Made by a program: the position numbers and the translations under genes. The notes under the pieces are model-generated. The model was not told the DNA's origin, made no database searches, and saw only the letters and a program-made list of their open reading frames with translations. Below are positions 1-11,545 of a DNA stretch of 64,000 nt, in pieces. The DNA is from Azoarcus sp. CIB (lineage in GTDB: Bacteria; Pseudomonadota; Gammaproteobacteria; Burkholderiales; Rhodocyclaceae): the NCBI RefSeq assembly GCF_001190925.1, contig NZ_CP011072.1, positions 4,464,001-4,528,000 on the forward strand, in the 5' to 3' direction. Position 1 is the first letter of the stretch; every line of letters begins with the position of its first letter.

Positions 1-683
1 AAAGCGACGCTCATCAGGCTGACCTTGTTCGGCATCTCGACGGTGTCCCAGGTCGCGCCGCCGTCGGCGCTCTTCATCAGCGCCCCGAACTCCCCCACCA
101 GCCAGCCGGCGTCGCCGACGAAGGTGATGTCGTTCCATGCGCGGTCTTCTTCCGGAAGTACCCGCGTCCAGCTGGTGCCCCGGTCGTCGGAGCGCAGCAG
201 TGCACCGAATTCGCCGACGGCCCAGGCCGCACCGTTGGCGATGCGCACGCGGAAAAGCTTGTTCGGATTGCTGCTCGCGGGGATCTCGGCGCGCGTCCAG
301 GTGCGCCCCGCATCCGCGGTCACGACGACAACGCCGTTATTGCCGACCGCGATCGCGCCCTGTTCGTCCCACGCGGCGATGCCCTGCAGGTTCGCGTCCG
401 TGCTCGACGCCTGGCGCGTCCAGGATTGGCCGCCGTCCTCGCTGCGTACGATCTTGCCGCCGGAGCCGACCGCCCACACGACACGGTCGTCCGGGGCGGC
501 GACGCCGTAGAAGCTGTCGCGCCGCTCGATCGCCGGTGGTTCGACCTTCTGCACGACCGCCTCGGCCTTCACGAACAGCCCGGCGTACAGCAGGCCGCCG
601 ACGATGACCAGCGGTGCGGACGACGTCATCAACGTGACGACGCCGCGGGCGCCGCCTCCATATTTCCTCAATCGACGCAGCAT
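1..683 (-). CDS. YCF48/BNR-repeat protein, membrane-anchored (3' end cut by window)
   Basis: The frame is open from an ATG at 683 to the window edge (227 codons seen, no stop), so the C-terminus is missing. A GGAGAGAG ribosome site lies just before the ATG. Residues about 20-42 form one hydrophobic segment, suggesting a membrane anchor or uncleaved signal. Four repeats of about 40-45 residues follow, each ending in the pattern xDGGxTW (SEDGGQSW, ADAGRTW, DDRGTSW, ADGGATW) and each containing AVG or LVG followed by a small loop. This is the YCF48/BNR beta-propeller signature. Such proteins act as assembly or sorting factors outside the membrane; in proteobacteria they often sit beside RND-type exporters, which is recalled knowledge. 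It lies 194 bp downstream of acxC on the same strand. Its function here is unknown. Confidence 0.8.
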   Translation of the reverse strand, partial: MLRRLRKYGGGARGVVTLMTSSAPLVIVGGLLYAGLFVKAEAVVQKVEPPAIERRDSFYGVAAPDDRVVWAVGSGGKIVRSEDGGQSWTRQASSTDANLQGIAAWDEQGAIAVGNNGVVVVTADAGRTWTRAEIPASSNPNKLFRVRIANGAAWAVGEFGALLRSDDRGTSWTRVLPEEDRAWNDITFVGDAGWLVGEFGALMKSADGGATWDTVEMPNKVSLMSVA

Positions 684-812
684 CACTCTCTCCTCCACGC
701 CGTCGCACGGCGCGTGACTTTCGTTTTTTTGCGTAGCCGAGTCCCTGCAGGGCGTTCGCCCCGCATGGGTGTCGGTTGATCCGGGAATTCCGTCGGGCCC
801 GCGGAGGGCCCC

Positions 813-842
813 GGCCGGTGCCCCGCAAAGGAGGCACCGGCC
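813..842 (-). terminator. Hairpin after acxC
   Basis: Perfect 10-bp inverted repeat GGCCGGTGCC / GGCACCGGCC with a 10-nt loop, 36 nt beyond the acxC stop. No T-tract follows on the minus strand, so it may be a 3'-end-stabilising or Rho-assisted element rather than a classic intrinsic terminator. It would separate the acx genes from the YCF48-like gene. The rest of 684-877 shows no gene. Confidence 0.45.
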
Positions 843-877
843 CGCAGGCGCCGGGCTTACCGCCCGGCGAGGACGGC

Positions 878-1384
878 TCAGGCCGCCTTTTCAGGGATGG
901 GCATGCCGACCCATTCCTTGTAGAACGCTTCGATGTCCGGCTCGAAGTCGTGAATCACCGGGTACCACGGGGTCGGCGCCTCGACGTCGTGCATCGTCCC
1001 GCAGGTCGGGCAGTAGTACTCGCGGTACACCTGCCACTGCGTATCCGGCGCCATCAGCTTGGGATACACCTCGGTCATCGCCTCCTCGGTGTCGCGCACG
1101 TAGATCGCCGCGTTGAGCTTCCAGTTCTCACGGTAGTCGCCGAACTCGTGGCCGCAGTCGCACATCGTGACCCACTGCTTGGTCTTCGCGGACTGCACGA
1201 TGTAGAGGTGCGGCCCCAGCGGCAGCACGATCTTGTCGGGGAAGGTGACCTTGGCCTGCAGCGCCTTCAGGTACTGCTCGAAGCGGCTGTTGTCCTTGGG
1301 CATCGACAGCATGCGGAAGGTGGTTTCCCAGTCGAGCGAGCCTTCGACGAGGTGGGCGACCTGTTCATTGGTGTAGGTAGACAT
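878..1384 (-). CDS. acxC: Acetone carboxylase gamma subunit
   Basis: 168 aa, the size I recall for AcxC of Xanthobacter. Two cysteine pairs are visible, CDCGHEFGDYR (C75, C77) and YYCPTCGT (C125, C128), which look like a zinc-binding ribbon, as expected for the small subunit of the alpha2-beta2-gamma2 carboxylase. The enzyme makes acetoacetate from acetone and bicarbonate at the cost of ATP hydrolysed to AMP and two phosphates. The ATG at 1384 was chosen over longer in-frame options because it gives the family length and lies 23 nt after the acxB stop. This subunit separates acetone carboxylase from the merely homologous hydantoinases and oxoprolinases. Acetophenone carboxylase is a possible alternative but has a different subunit set. 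Confidence 0.93.
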   Translation of the reverse strand: MSTYTNEQVAHLVEGSLDWETTFRMLSMPKDNSRFEQYLKALQAKVTFPDKIVLPLGPHLYIVQSAKTKQWVTMCDCGHEFGDYRENWKLNAAIYVRDTEEAMTEVYPKLMAPDTQWQVYREYYCPTCGTMHDVEAPTPWYPVIHDFEPDIEAFYKEWVGMPIPEKAA

Positions 1385-1407
1385 TTTCCAGCTCCTGGAT
1401 TCGGTGA

Positions 1408-3732
1408 TTACTCTTCGACCTGGACGACGGTGGTGACGTCGGGCAGGAGGGACAGGTCCATGCGGTGCTTCGAGCCGTAGGTCGGCACGCCGAGCTCGGT
1501 CTCCAGCAGCTGCCAGCTTTCCGGCAGGCTCCAGAAGGCTTTGAACTCGTTCGTGAACTTCTCCGACAGTGCGAAGCTGGTCGCGAACATGTGCTGCACC
1601 TGGACGGCCGCGTGCTTGTTGATGATCCGTTCGCGCTCCTCCTTCATCCACTCGCGCGTCGGCAGGGCGCGGGCGAGCCGCTCCTTGCGCATTTCGGCAC
1701 GACGGGCGGCGGTCTTCACCGCATCCACCACGAACGCACCCTTCGCGTCCTGCGTGAAGACCGCGCCATAGACCTTCTGCGCGTACTCCGGCAGCAGGAA
1801 CTTCTGGTTGAGGTCGTTCTCGATCGCCTTCGGCTCGCGATCGATCGGGTCCCCGAAGCCGGGCCCGCCGCGCAGGTAGTTCAGGTACAGGTCGTGGTTG
1901 TCGTAGCAGTCCTCGGTCGTCATGCACTGCTTGTCGCGCTTGACCACGGCCGTCGCGTCGATGTGACGCTCGTAGTCGGGACGCGTCGGATCGAGGTCAC
2001 CGCCCAGGGGCAACGAGTCACCGATCGCGATGCGCTGCTCCAGACCCGTCTTGTGAGCTTCGAAGCGATAACCGGTCGCCGACGGGTAGCCGCCCATCAT
2101 TCCCCAGTCGCTGTTCATGAAGCCGTTGCCCATGAAGAACATCGTCCAGTCCTGGGCGTTCCACACCATGCGCAGCGTCTCGAAGCCGCAGCCCCCCCGA
2201 TACTTGCCGTAGCCGCCGGAGTTGGCCTTCACGTTGCGACCGAGATACAGGAGCGGCTCGGCCATCTCCCAGATCTCGATGTCGCCCATGTCGCCTTCCG
2301 GGTTCCAGATCGCCGCCGCGTGGTTCAGGCCGTCCTTCACCGCGCACGCGCCGGTGCCGCAGCTCGAGGCTTCGAAGCTGTTCACCGCGTGGATCTCGCC
2401 GTCCTGGTTGATGCCGCCGCCCTGCAGCCAGTTCGAGGTGTTGGCGTTGCCGGCGTTGACCTCTTCCAGATAGCCGCGGCTGAAGTAGGACTGCGAGAGA
2501 CCGCGCCACAGCGCCGCCCAGCCGGAGACCAGGAAGTGCCAGGCATAGGCGTGACCGGTGCGGCGGTCGTCCGGGTTGCACCAGGTGCCCTTGGGCAGGC
2601 GGAACTCGGTCGCGTAGTACGCGCCGTCGTTGATGCGCTGCGTCGGCACCAGGGTCTGGCACATCATCACCCAGATGCCGGACGTGAAGGCCACCTGGTG
2701 GGCGTTGAAGGTATGCCAGCCCCAGCGGCTGGCGCCCTCGAAGTCCAGCCTCCACTTGCCGTCCGGCTTGATCGTCATCTCGCAGGGCGAGTGCATGATC
2801 GAGTCGAGCTTGGCGAAGGCGTTCGACACCTGCACGTCCTCGTGCTTGAAGGGCACGTCGACGAACGAGACCTTGCGGTACTTGCCCGGCAGGGTCATCG
2901 CCTTGATGCGGCTCATCAGGCCGCGGCGGCCTTCCTCGATGACTTCGTAGGCGAACTTCTCGTAGGCCTCGATGCCGTCGGCGCGGATCACCTCTTCCAC
3001 CAGCTCGCGGATCATGTGGCAGCCCGCGATGCGGGTCTTCTCGTCGAGGATCCAGTACTTCGGCGTGCGCACCGAGCGCTGCGACTCGTGCAGCCAGTCG
3101 CGCAGCGGCTCGTCGTTCACCCCGGTCTTGCGGCAGGTGATCATGTAGCCGTCGCCGAAGCGCTGCGTCTGGCCGGTGGACATCGAGCCCGGCGTCACTG
3201 CGCCGGTGTCGATCACGTGGGTGACGCCGCCGACCCAGCCGATCAGGCGCCCGTCCCAGAAGATCGGGACGATGGTCGCGATGTCGCACGGGTGCACGTT
3301 GCCGATCGCGCAGTCGTTGGTCGTGAACATGTCACCGGGATTGATGCCGGGGTTGCCCTCCCAGTTGTTCTCGATCATGTACTTGATCGCCGCGCCCATC
3401 GTCCCGACGTGGATGATGATGCCGGTCGAGGTCAGCACGCAGTCGCCCGCGGCGTTGTACAGCGTGAAGCACAGTTCGCCTTCCTGCTCCACGATCGGGC
3501 TCGCGGCAATCTTCTTGGCCGTCTCGCGGGCATGCACCAGGCCGCCGCGCAGCTTGGAGAACAGCTTCTCGTAGCCGATCGGGTCGCTGTCGCGGAATTC
3601 CAGCTTCTCCTGGCCGTTGTAGTAGCCAGTCGCCTTGGTGCGCTCGATGATGCCGTCGCGGAACTGCTTCAGCGTCTGGCCGTTCTTCAGCAGGTCGGCG
3701 AGGCCGACTTCCTTGTTGCTCAACATATTCAT
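1408..3732 (-). CDS. acxB: Acetone carboxylase alpha subunit (hydantoinase B family)
   Basis: 774 aa, close to the roughly 776 aa of the family. It is a hydantoinase B/HyuB-type protein over its whole length. NVHPCD (H147, D150) and GVTHVID (H172) are candidate metal ligands for the Mn site where acetone is carboxylated; this assignment is from memory of the Xanthobacter enzyme. The start ATG at 3732 has GAGGAG seven bases upstream; ATG 3726 is an alternative two codons in. It is the second gene of acxABC. The 90-nt gap after acxA holds a GC-rich stem (GCCCC/GGGGC at 3780-3794) that could tune the relative yield of the subunits. Cytoplasmic. Confidence 0.94.
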   Translation of the reverse strand: MNMLSNKEVGLADLLKNGQTLKQFRDGIIERTKATGYYNGQEKLEFRDSDPIGYEKLFSKLRGGLVHARETAKKIAASPIVEQEGELCFTLYNAAGDCVLTSTGIIIHVGTMGAAIKYMIENNWEGNPGINPGDMFTTNDCAIGNVHPCDIATIVPIFWDGRLIGWVGGVTHVIDTGAVTPGSMSTGQTQRFGDGYMITCRKTGVNDEPLRDWLHESQRSVRTPKYWILDEKTRIAGCHMIRELVEEVIRADGIEAYEKFAYEVIEEGRRGLMSRIKAMTLPGKYRKVSFVDVPFKHEDVQVSNAFAKLDSIMHSPCEMTIKPDGKWRLDFEGASRWGWHTFNAHQVAFTSGIWVMMCQTLVPTQRINDGAYYATEFRLPKGTWCNPDDRRTGHAYAWHFLVSGWAALWRGLSQSYFSRGYLEEVNAGNANTSNWLQGGGINQDGEIHAVNSFEASSCGTGACAVKDGLNHAAAIWNPEGDMGDIEIWEMAEPLLYLGRNVKANSGGYGKYRGGCGFETLRMVWNAQDWTMFFMGNGFMNSDWGMMGGYPSATGYRFEAHKTGLEQRIAIGDSLPLGGDLDPTRPDYERHIDATAVVKRDKQCMTTEDCYDNHDLYLNYLRGGPGFGDPIDREPKAIENDLNQKFLLPEYAQKVYGAVFTQDAKGAFVVDAVKTAARRAEMRKERLARALPTREWMKEERERIINKHAAVQVQHMFATSFALSEKFTNEFKAFWSLPESWQLLETELGVPTYGSKHRMDLSLLPDVTTVVQVEE

Positions 3733-3822
3733 GATGGGTCTCCTCGATGATGGTTGGCCCCCGGGACGGCTCCAGTCCCGCCCCTGCGCGGGGCGCCGGT
3801 CGTCCCGGTACGGCCCGGACGG

Positions 3823-5976
3823 CTACCGGACTTCTTTGAGGTGGAACAGGCGGTGCTTGTCGACCGTGGTCTCGAAGCCGTCGGGCACGACGAAAGTCGT
3901 GGCATCCGATTCGATGATCGCGGGCCCGACGATGTGGTTGCCGGCCTTGAGCGATTCCATCTTCCACAGCGCGGCCTCGACCCAGCGCTTGTGGCGGTAG
4001 AACGGACGGGTGCCGAGATAGGCTTCCTTGGGCGGGATCGGGCCGCAATCCACGTCTTCCGGCAGCACCGGCTTCTGCGTCACGACCATGCCGCGCAGGA
4101 TCGCGCCCGTCACCGAGAACCCGAGTTCGGGCGACCGTGCCGAGTTGGCATAGACGCGCCCGTAGGTGTTCTCGAAGGCCTCGATGATCTGGTTCCAGTC
4201 GGCCGCCGTCGCTGCGGTCGACACCGGCGACACGATTTCCAGGTCGTTCAGCTGCCCCATGTACTGCATCTTGTAGCCGGGGATCAGCAGCACGTCTTCC
4301 GGCTTGTAGCCGTTGATGACGAACTCGTCGATGACCTTCACTGCCAGCTCTTCCCACGCGTCCTGCAGGCTCGCGCAGGCCGCCGCCTTGTCCGCATCGC
4401 TTGCGAACTGGGCGACGCCGAGGTCGACCGACTTGTCGTAGCGGTACTCGAAGTCGGCGCACGCGCAGCCGAAAGCCGAGAAGCCGGCGGCCCACGCGGG
4501 CACGACCACGTCCTTGAAGCCGACCCCTTCGGTGTAGCCGTAGGTATGCACCGGACCGGCGCCCCCGTACGAGAAGCACGTGAACTCGGCCGGGTTGTAG
4601 CCCTTCGCGCTGATGTTGGCGCGCAGGTACTCGGACAGCGTCAGGTCGAGCAGCTCGATCACGCCGGCCGCCGCATCCTCGACCGACAGTCCCAGCGGAT
4701 CGGCGATCTGCGCCTTGATATGGTCACGTGCGCGCTGCACGTCGAGCTTGATCGCGCCGCCGAGGAAGTTGTTCGGGTTGAGGTAGCCCAGCACCACGTG
4801 GCAGTCGGACACCGACACCGTGTCGAGTCCGCTTTCCGGCCAGCAGGTGCCGACGCGGTAGCCGGCGCTGTCGGGACCGAGCTTGATCGACTTGCTGTAC
4901 GGGTCCAGACGCACGAAGCTGCCCGCGCCCGCGCCCACCGAGTCCATCGCCACCAGCGGCAGCGACAGCACCAGGCGCGCCATGTCCGGATCCGACTTGA
5001 TCGCGAAGCTGCCCTTGGTGATCAGCGCGACGTCGAACGAGGTGCCGCCGATGTCCGAGCACGCGATGTTCTCGTCCCCCAGGTACTCGCCCAGCAGTTT
5101 CGAGCCGATCACGCCCCCGATCGGGCCGGAGACGATGGTGCGTGCCAGTTCCTTCGCCTTCCACGAGATCGTGCCGCCGTGCGTCGCCATCACGCGCAAA
5201 TCGAACTTCGCGCCGTGCTTCTTGAAACGGTCGCTGACCTTCTTCAGCGTCTGACGCGACGGTTCCGCGCCATAGGCCTCCAGGATCGTCGTGTTCATGC
5301 GGTGGCTTTCCTTGCGCGACGGGTAGTAATCCACCGACGCGAACACCGGGATGTCCACCTTCAACTTCTGCAGCTCGTCCTTGACGAGGTCACGCGCCCG
5401 CTGCTCGCTCGTTTCATTCTTGTGCGACTGCAGCAGGCAGATCACGATCGCCTGCGATCCGGCTTCGACCAATTCGCGGGTGGCCTGACGCACCTCGTCC
5501 TCGCGCAGCGGAATCACGATCCGGCCCTGCACGTCGGTGCGCTCGGCGACGCCGCGGGTGCGCGACACCGGCACCAGCGGCTCGTCGTAGCGATGGGTGT
5601 TCAGGTGGATGCGGTCTTCCAGCGCGTAGCCGAGATAGCTCTGCAGCGCGCGCCCCATCGAATGGATCTGCTCGAAGCCGCGGTTGCAGATCAGGCCCAC
5701 GTCCAGGCCCTTGCGCATCAGGATGCGGTTCAGCATCGCGGTGCCGGAATACACGCAGGTGACGAGTTCGGGATAAACGTCATCAACTTCCCGGCCCCAG
5801 TGGGCCAGCGCGTCCACCGAGGAGTTGTAGATCGCGAGCGACTCATCGCCCGGGTTGCTCTGTGCCTTGCCGACGACGAAGCGGCCGTCTTCCCGCACGA
5901 AGAAGGTATCGGTCATCGTGCCGCCGGCATCGATGCCCATCACCTGTACTTGTGATGCTGCCTGTTGGACTTCCAT
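3823..5976 (-). CDS. acxA: Acetone carboxylase beta subunit (hydantoinase A family)
   Basis: Starting at ATG 5976 (GGAG six bases upstream) the product is 717 aa, exactly the length I recall for AcxA; ATGs at 5988 and 5991 have poorer spacing. It belongs to the hydantoinase A/oxoprolinase group with an actin-like ATPase fold. The N-terminal phosphate loop GIDAGGTMTDTFF is at residues 14-26, and a second one, DIGGTSFDV, comes about midway. This subunit binds ATP and phosphorylates bicarbonate and acetone, passing carboxyphosphate to the alpha subunit. It is the first gene of the operon, behind a sigma-54-like promoter. No acxR-type activator gene is adjacent; the upstream neighbour is ssb. Confidence 0.94.
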   Translation of the reverse strand: MEVQQAASQVQVMGIDAGGTMTDTFFVREDGRFVVGKAQSNPGDESLAIYNSSVDALAHWGREVDDVYPELVTCVYSGTAMLNRILMRKGLDVGLICNRGFEQIHSMGRALQSYLGYALEDRIHLNTHRYDEPLVPVSRTRGVAERTDVQGRIVIPLREDEVRQATRELVEAGSQAIVICLLQSHKNETSEQRARDLVKDELQKLKVDIPVFASVDYYPSRKESHRMNTTILEAYGAEPSRQTLKKVSDRFKKHGAKFDLRVMATHGGTISWKAKELARTIVSGPIGGVIGSKLLGEYLGDENIACSDIGGTSFDVALITKGSFAIKSDPDMARLVLSLPLVAMDSVGAGAGSFVRLDPYSKSIKLGPDSAGYRVGTCWPESGLDTVSVSDCHVVLGYLNPNNFLGGAIKLDVQRARDHIKAQIADPLGLSVEDAAAGVIELLDLTLSEYLRANISAKGYNPAEFTCFSYGGAGPVHTYGYTEGVGFKDVVVPAWAAGFSAFGCACADFEYRYDKSVDLGVAQFASDADKAAACASLQDAWEELAVKVIDEFVINGYKPEDVLLIPGYKMQYMGQLNDLEIVSPVSTAATAADWNQIIEAFENTYGRVYANSARSPELGFSVTGAILRGMVVTQKPVLPEDVDCGPIPPKEAYLGTRPFYRHKRWVEAALWKMESLKAGNHIVGPAIIESDATTFVVPDGFETTVDKHRLFHLKEVR

Positions 5977-6039
5977 GTTTGTCTCCATCATCTCCTGGAT
6001 TGTCGAGTCGCCGATGCTGCCGGCCCCCGCAAGACCTAT

Positions 6040-6055
6040 TGCAGCGGACGTGCCA
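6040..6055 (-). promoter_or_regulatory. Sigma-54 (-24/-12) promoter of acxABC
   Basis: On the minus strand the sequence reads TGGCACG-TCCG-CTGCA. The consensus TGGCACG-N4-TTGCW is matched with one change (C for the first T), and the invariant GG and GC have correct spacing. Transcription would start near 6030, about 54 nt before the acxA ATG. Acetone carboxylase operons in Xanthobacter and Rhodobacter are known to be driven by sigma-54 with the activator AcxR, which supports this reading. Confidence 0.8.
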
Positions 6056-6174
6056 GATTTCGGCCGCTGCAACGCACCAGACCGATGAGCCCGGGAATGG
6101 CGGAGAAGCGCCGCGCGCCTCGTGCACCGCAACAGGAAACGCTGCGCGGGGCGTACGACCAGAAAATGGATGAC

Positions 6175-6288
6175 CGTCCGGAAGTCGAACGGACGCACCG
6201 GTCACCGCTCGGGGCGTCCGGACGATGCGAACAGAAAGAAACGGGACAAACGGGAAGAGGCGGAGACCGTCCGTGTCAGCACGGACGG
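6175..6288. promoter_or_regulatory. Cluster of CGTCC inverted repeats, candidate enhancer site upstream of acxA
   Basis: Three inverted repeats share a CGTCC/GGACG core: CGTCCG at 6175 with CGGACG at 6190; the palindrome CGTCCGGACG at 6216-6225; and a perfect 9-bp repeat CCGTCCGTG-TCAG-CACGGACGG at 6267-6288. They lie 120-235 bp upstream of the -24 box, the usual distance for a bacterial enhancer-binding protein. Binding by an AcxR-like activator is inference. The 429-bp gap 5992-6420 holds no convincing gene. Confidence 0.5.
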
Positions 6289-6354
6289 CATGGAGCGCAC
6301 CGCGAGGGCGCGTAACCGGGCGGAGCACGAAGCCCCAAGTGCCGTTGCGTACGG

Positions 6355-6391
6355 CACAAACGAAAATGCGAAGCCACAAGGGCTTCGCATT
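6355..6391 (-). terminator. Intrinsic terminator of ssb
   Basis: An 11-bp stem AATGCGAAGCC / GGCTTCGCATT with loop ACAAG (6365-6391) is followed on the minus strand by TTTTCGTTTG. It sits 30 nt past the ssb stop and so insulates acx from ssb transcription. A second inverted repeat, GTGCCGT-5nt-ACGGCAC (6339-6357), follows directly. Confidence 0.8.
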
Positions 6392-6420
6392 CGTTGTTTA
6401 CAACAGGAAAGATTTCTTCG

Positions 6421-6915
6421 TCAGAACGGGATGTCGTCGTCGAAGTCCCCGAACCCGCCGCCACCGCCCGACTGGCCCGGCGCCTTCTGCGCCGGCGCCT
6501 GCTGCGGAGCCTGGCGCGCAGGCGCCGCGGCCGGGGCATCGTAGCCACCGCCCATCGGCGCATCTCCACCGCCGCCGCCCTGGCGCGAACCCAGCATCTT
6601 CATCTCGTCGCCGCGGATCTCGGTCGTGTAGCGGTCCTGGCCGTCCTTGTCCTGCCACTTGCGCGTCTGCAGGCGCCCTTCGACGTAGAGCTGGCTGCCC
6701 TTGCGCAGGTACTGCGCCGCGATCTCGGCCAGACGGCCGAAGAACACCACGCGGTGCCACTCGGTCGCTTCCTTGCGCTCGCCGGTCGCCTTGTCCTTCC
6801 ACGTCTCGGTGGTCGCCACGGTGATGTTGCAGATCGCGTCGCCGCTCGGCGCATAGCGGGTTTCCGGATCGCGGCCCAGATTGCCGATCAGGATGACTTT
6901 GTTCAACGAAGCCAT
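6421..6915 (-). CDS. ssb: Single-stranded DNA-binding protein
   Basis: 164 aa with the standard SSB layout: an N-terminal OB fold of about 110 residues beginning [18 protein letters not shown], a glycine, proline and glutamine-rich flexible linker, and the acidic tip DFDDDIPF that docks partner proteins of replication, recombination and repair. It lies 24 nt after the MFS gene on the same strand, so the two are probably cotranscribed. The divergent neighbour uvrA is also a DNA-repair gene. Confidence 0.97.
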   Translation of the reverse strand: MASLNKVILIGNLGRDPETRYAPSGDAICNITVATTETWKDKATGERKEATEWHRVVFFGRLAEIAAQYLRKGSQLYVEGRLQTRKWQDKDGQDRYTTEIRGDEMKMLGSRQGGGGGDAPMGGGYDAPAAAPARQAPQQAPAQKAPGQSGGGGGFGDFDDDIPF

Positions 6916-6939
6916 GAGGTTCTCCTCGGATGTTTCAGG

Positions 6940-8148
6940 TTAGTGCGCCGCCGACGCCGGCGTTACGCGGCGGGCGGGCGGATTCATTGAGGCTGCGAGC
7001 AGCAGCCAGATCACGGCGAGCACGCCGCACACGAGGTTCACGGCGCCCGTGCCGAAGTGTTCGGCCAGCCAGCCCCCCAGCATACCGCCGAGGAACAGCC
7101 CGGCCGACTGCAGCGTGTTGTACAGACCGAGCGCCGTGCCTTTCGCATGCGCCGGCGCCACCTTGGAGATCCAGGACGGCAGGATTGCCTCGAGCACGTT
7201 GAAGGCGACAAAGAACAGCGTCAGCCACAGGCCCAGCGTCACGACACTCTGGCCGAAAGCGAAGAGCCCCGCCTGCACGACCACCAGCAGCGCAACCGCA
7301 GCGCCGAACACCAGCTTCATGCGATTGTGCCGCTCGGCCGCGATAACCGCCGGCACCATCACCGCGAATGACAGCACGACGGCAGGCAGATAGACCTTCC
7401 AGTGCTCGGGCAACGGCAGGTTCGCCCCGCTCACCAGCGCAGCCGGCACCATCACCCACATCGCCGTCTGGATCAGGTGCAGCACGAACACGCCGACGTT
7501 CAGGCGCATCAGCTGGCCGTCCCGGAACACCTCGCCGAAAAGCCCGGTCGGTGCACGCGGCACTGGCGGCGCAGCCGGCACGACATACAGCACCACGCCG
7601 ATCGCCGCAGCCGCGAGCACGGCCGTCAGCCAGAAGATCCCGCTCATGCCGATCGCATTATACAGAAGCGGCGCCGCGACCATCGACAGCGCGAACACCA
7701 GTCCGATGCTCGAACCGATCATCGCCATCACCTTGGTGCGATGCTGGTCGCGCGTCAGGTCCGCCGCGAGCGCCGTCACCGCCGCCGAGATCGCCCCCGC
7801 GCCCTGCAGCGCACGCCCCGCGATCACCGTCCCGATATCGCTGGCCAGCGCCGCAACGGCGCTCCCGATCAGGAACAGCACCAATCCGAACACGATCACC
7901 GGCTTGCGCCCGAATCGATCCGACGCCGCGCCGAAGGCCATCTGCAGGAAGGCCTGTGTCAGCCCGTAGGCGCCGATCGCCAGCCCCACCAGGGTCAGGT
8001 TGTCACCCCCGGGGATCGTGTGCGCGTGCACCGAGAACACCGGCAGGATCAGGAACAGTCCGAGCATGCGCAGCGCGAAGATCGCGGCAAGGCTCGCGCC
8101 AGCCCGGCGTTCTGCGGGGGTCATCGGATCGTGCTCGGGTCGGGCCAT
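6940..8148 (-). CDS. MFS family transporter
   Basis: 402 aa, about twelve hydrophobic segments, with the major-facilitator motif A as SDRFGRKPV in the loop after the second helix and RALQGAGA in helix four. The family exports drugs or metabolites by proton antiport; the substrate cannot be read from sequence. The start is ATG 8148, and ATG 8124 (MTPAERRAG) is an equally possible shorter start. It precedes ssb by 24 nt and is divergent from uvrA across a 110-bp gap. Confidence 0.85.
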   Translation of the reverse strand: MARPEHDPMTPAERRAGASLAAIFALRMLGLFLILPVFSVHAHTIPGGDNLTLVGLAIGAYGLTQAFLQMAFGAASDRFGRKPVIVFGLVLFLIGSAVAALASDIGTVIAGRALQGAGAISAAVTALAADLTRDQHRTKVMAMIGSSIGLVFALSMVAAPLLYNAIGMSGIFWLTAVLAAAAIGVVLYVVPAAPPVPRAPTGLFGEVFRDGQLMRLNVGVFVLHLIQTAMWVMVPAALVSGANLPLPEHWKVYLPAVVLSFAVMVPAVIAAERHNRMKLVFGAAVALLVVVQAGLFAFGQSVVTLGLWLTLFFVAFNVLEAILPSWISKVAPAHAKGTALGLYNTLQSAGLFLGGMLGGWLAEHFGTGAVNLVCGVLAVIWLLLAASMNPPARRVTPASAAH

Positions 8149-8175
8149 CGGTCTCGGGGCGGGAACAAAACGGCG

Positions 8176-8184
8176 ATTCTAGCA
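8176..8184 (-). promoter_or_regulatory. Extended -10 promoter candidate for MFS-ssb
   Basis: The minus strand reads TGC-TAGAAT, an extended -10 form, 27 nt before the MFS ATG. No clear -35 is seen, so this is a candidate only. Confidence 0.4.
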
Positions 8185-8200
8185 CCCGCCGCGCGCCGGT

Positions 8201-8230
8201 TTGGCTTGCGTCGGCGTTCTCTCGTATAGT
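8201..8230 (+). promoter_or_regulatory. Sigma-70 promoter candidate for uvrA
   Basis: TTGGCT, an 18-bp spacer and TATAGT, with a start expected near 8237, about 22 nt ahead of the uvrA ATG. I see no LexA-box-like palindrome in the divergent gap, so SOS control is not supported here. Confidence 0.55.
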
Positions 8231-8258
8231 GGCACGTTACCCTTCGTCAGCCCGCCCC

Positions 8259-11093
<2,835 letters not shown>

Positions 11094-11205
11094 TGCAGAA
11101 AAATGCAGGCAATCGCGCTTACAATTTGAAGCGGACCACCTTCGAGTATTCCGGACAATACGGCGGCCAGCGCACAGCACCGCCTACAGAATTCAGGAGA
11201 ACCTC

Positions 11206-11505
11206 ATGCCCGAAGTCCCGAGCGACGTACAGAGCGTCTTCCTCGATCGCATCGAGCGCCGCGTCAAGATCCTCAAGACCCTGCTGGAGGCCGGCCTGGG
11301 CGTCTATCAGGCCACCGAGGAACAACAGCGCAAGCGTGCCATCGAGCAGGTCGTGCGCATGACGGCCCGCTCGAGCGAGCTACCCCAGCTCAGACCCGAA
11401 ACCCTCGCGAAGGCCCATGAAATTGTCGCGGGCCACCTGGACGCGATGCAGAAGGTCCTTCCGCACGACGTCCAGTACCGCAACCGCGTGCGCAAGTCGT
11501 GGTGA
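11206..11505 (+). CDS. Small conserved-looking protein of unknown function
   Basis: 99 aa, starting at an ATG with AGGAG six bases upstream, 112 bp after uvrA on the same strand. It is mostly charged and predicted helical (FLDRIERRVKILKTLLEAG, then an ERK-rich stretch), with no signal peptide, membrane segment or cysteine cluster. The good ribosome site and plausible amino-acid composition support a real gene. I do not recognise the family and assign no function. It converges on galE. Confidence 0.65.
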   Translation: MPEVPSDVQSVFLDRIERRVKILKTLLEAGLGVYQATEEQQRKRAIEQVVRMTARSSELPQLRPETLAKAHEIVAGHLDAMQKVLPHDVQYRNRVRKSW

Positions 11506-11509
11506 TTGC

Positions 11510-11539
11510 CGGCTGCGCCCCGCCTGCGGCGCGCAGCCG
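11510..11539. terminator. Hairpin between convergent genes
   Basis: CGGCTGCGC / GCGCAGCCG, a perfect 9-bp stem with a 12-nt GC-rich loop, fills the 40-bp gap between the small unknown gene and galE. No T-tract is present, so a shared bidirectional role is only a guess. Confidence 0.4.
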
Positions 11540-11545
11540 AAGCCT

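Noticed and set aside
1465-5955. Two long plus-strand frames antisense to acxB and acxA
   Set aside because: Same shadow effect; they have no family features, and acxAB match known lengths to the residue.
878-5976. Acetophenone carboxylase or hydantoinase as identity of the acx genes
   Set aside because: The 168-aa zinc-ribbon gamma subunit and the subunit lengths fit acetone carboxylase; acetophenone carboxylase has a different five-subunit set.
5977-6198. N-terminal extension of acxA to 791 aa
   Set aside because: It would cover the sigma-54 promoter, and the shorter form from ATG 5976 has a good ribosome site and the family length of 717 aa.
8149-8258. LexA box in the uvrA promoter region
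   Set aside because: No CTG-N10-CAG-like palindrome is seen in the gap.
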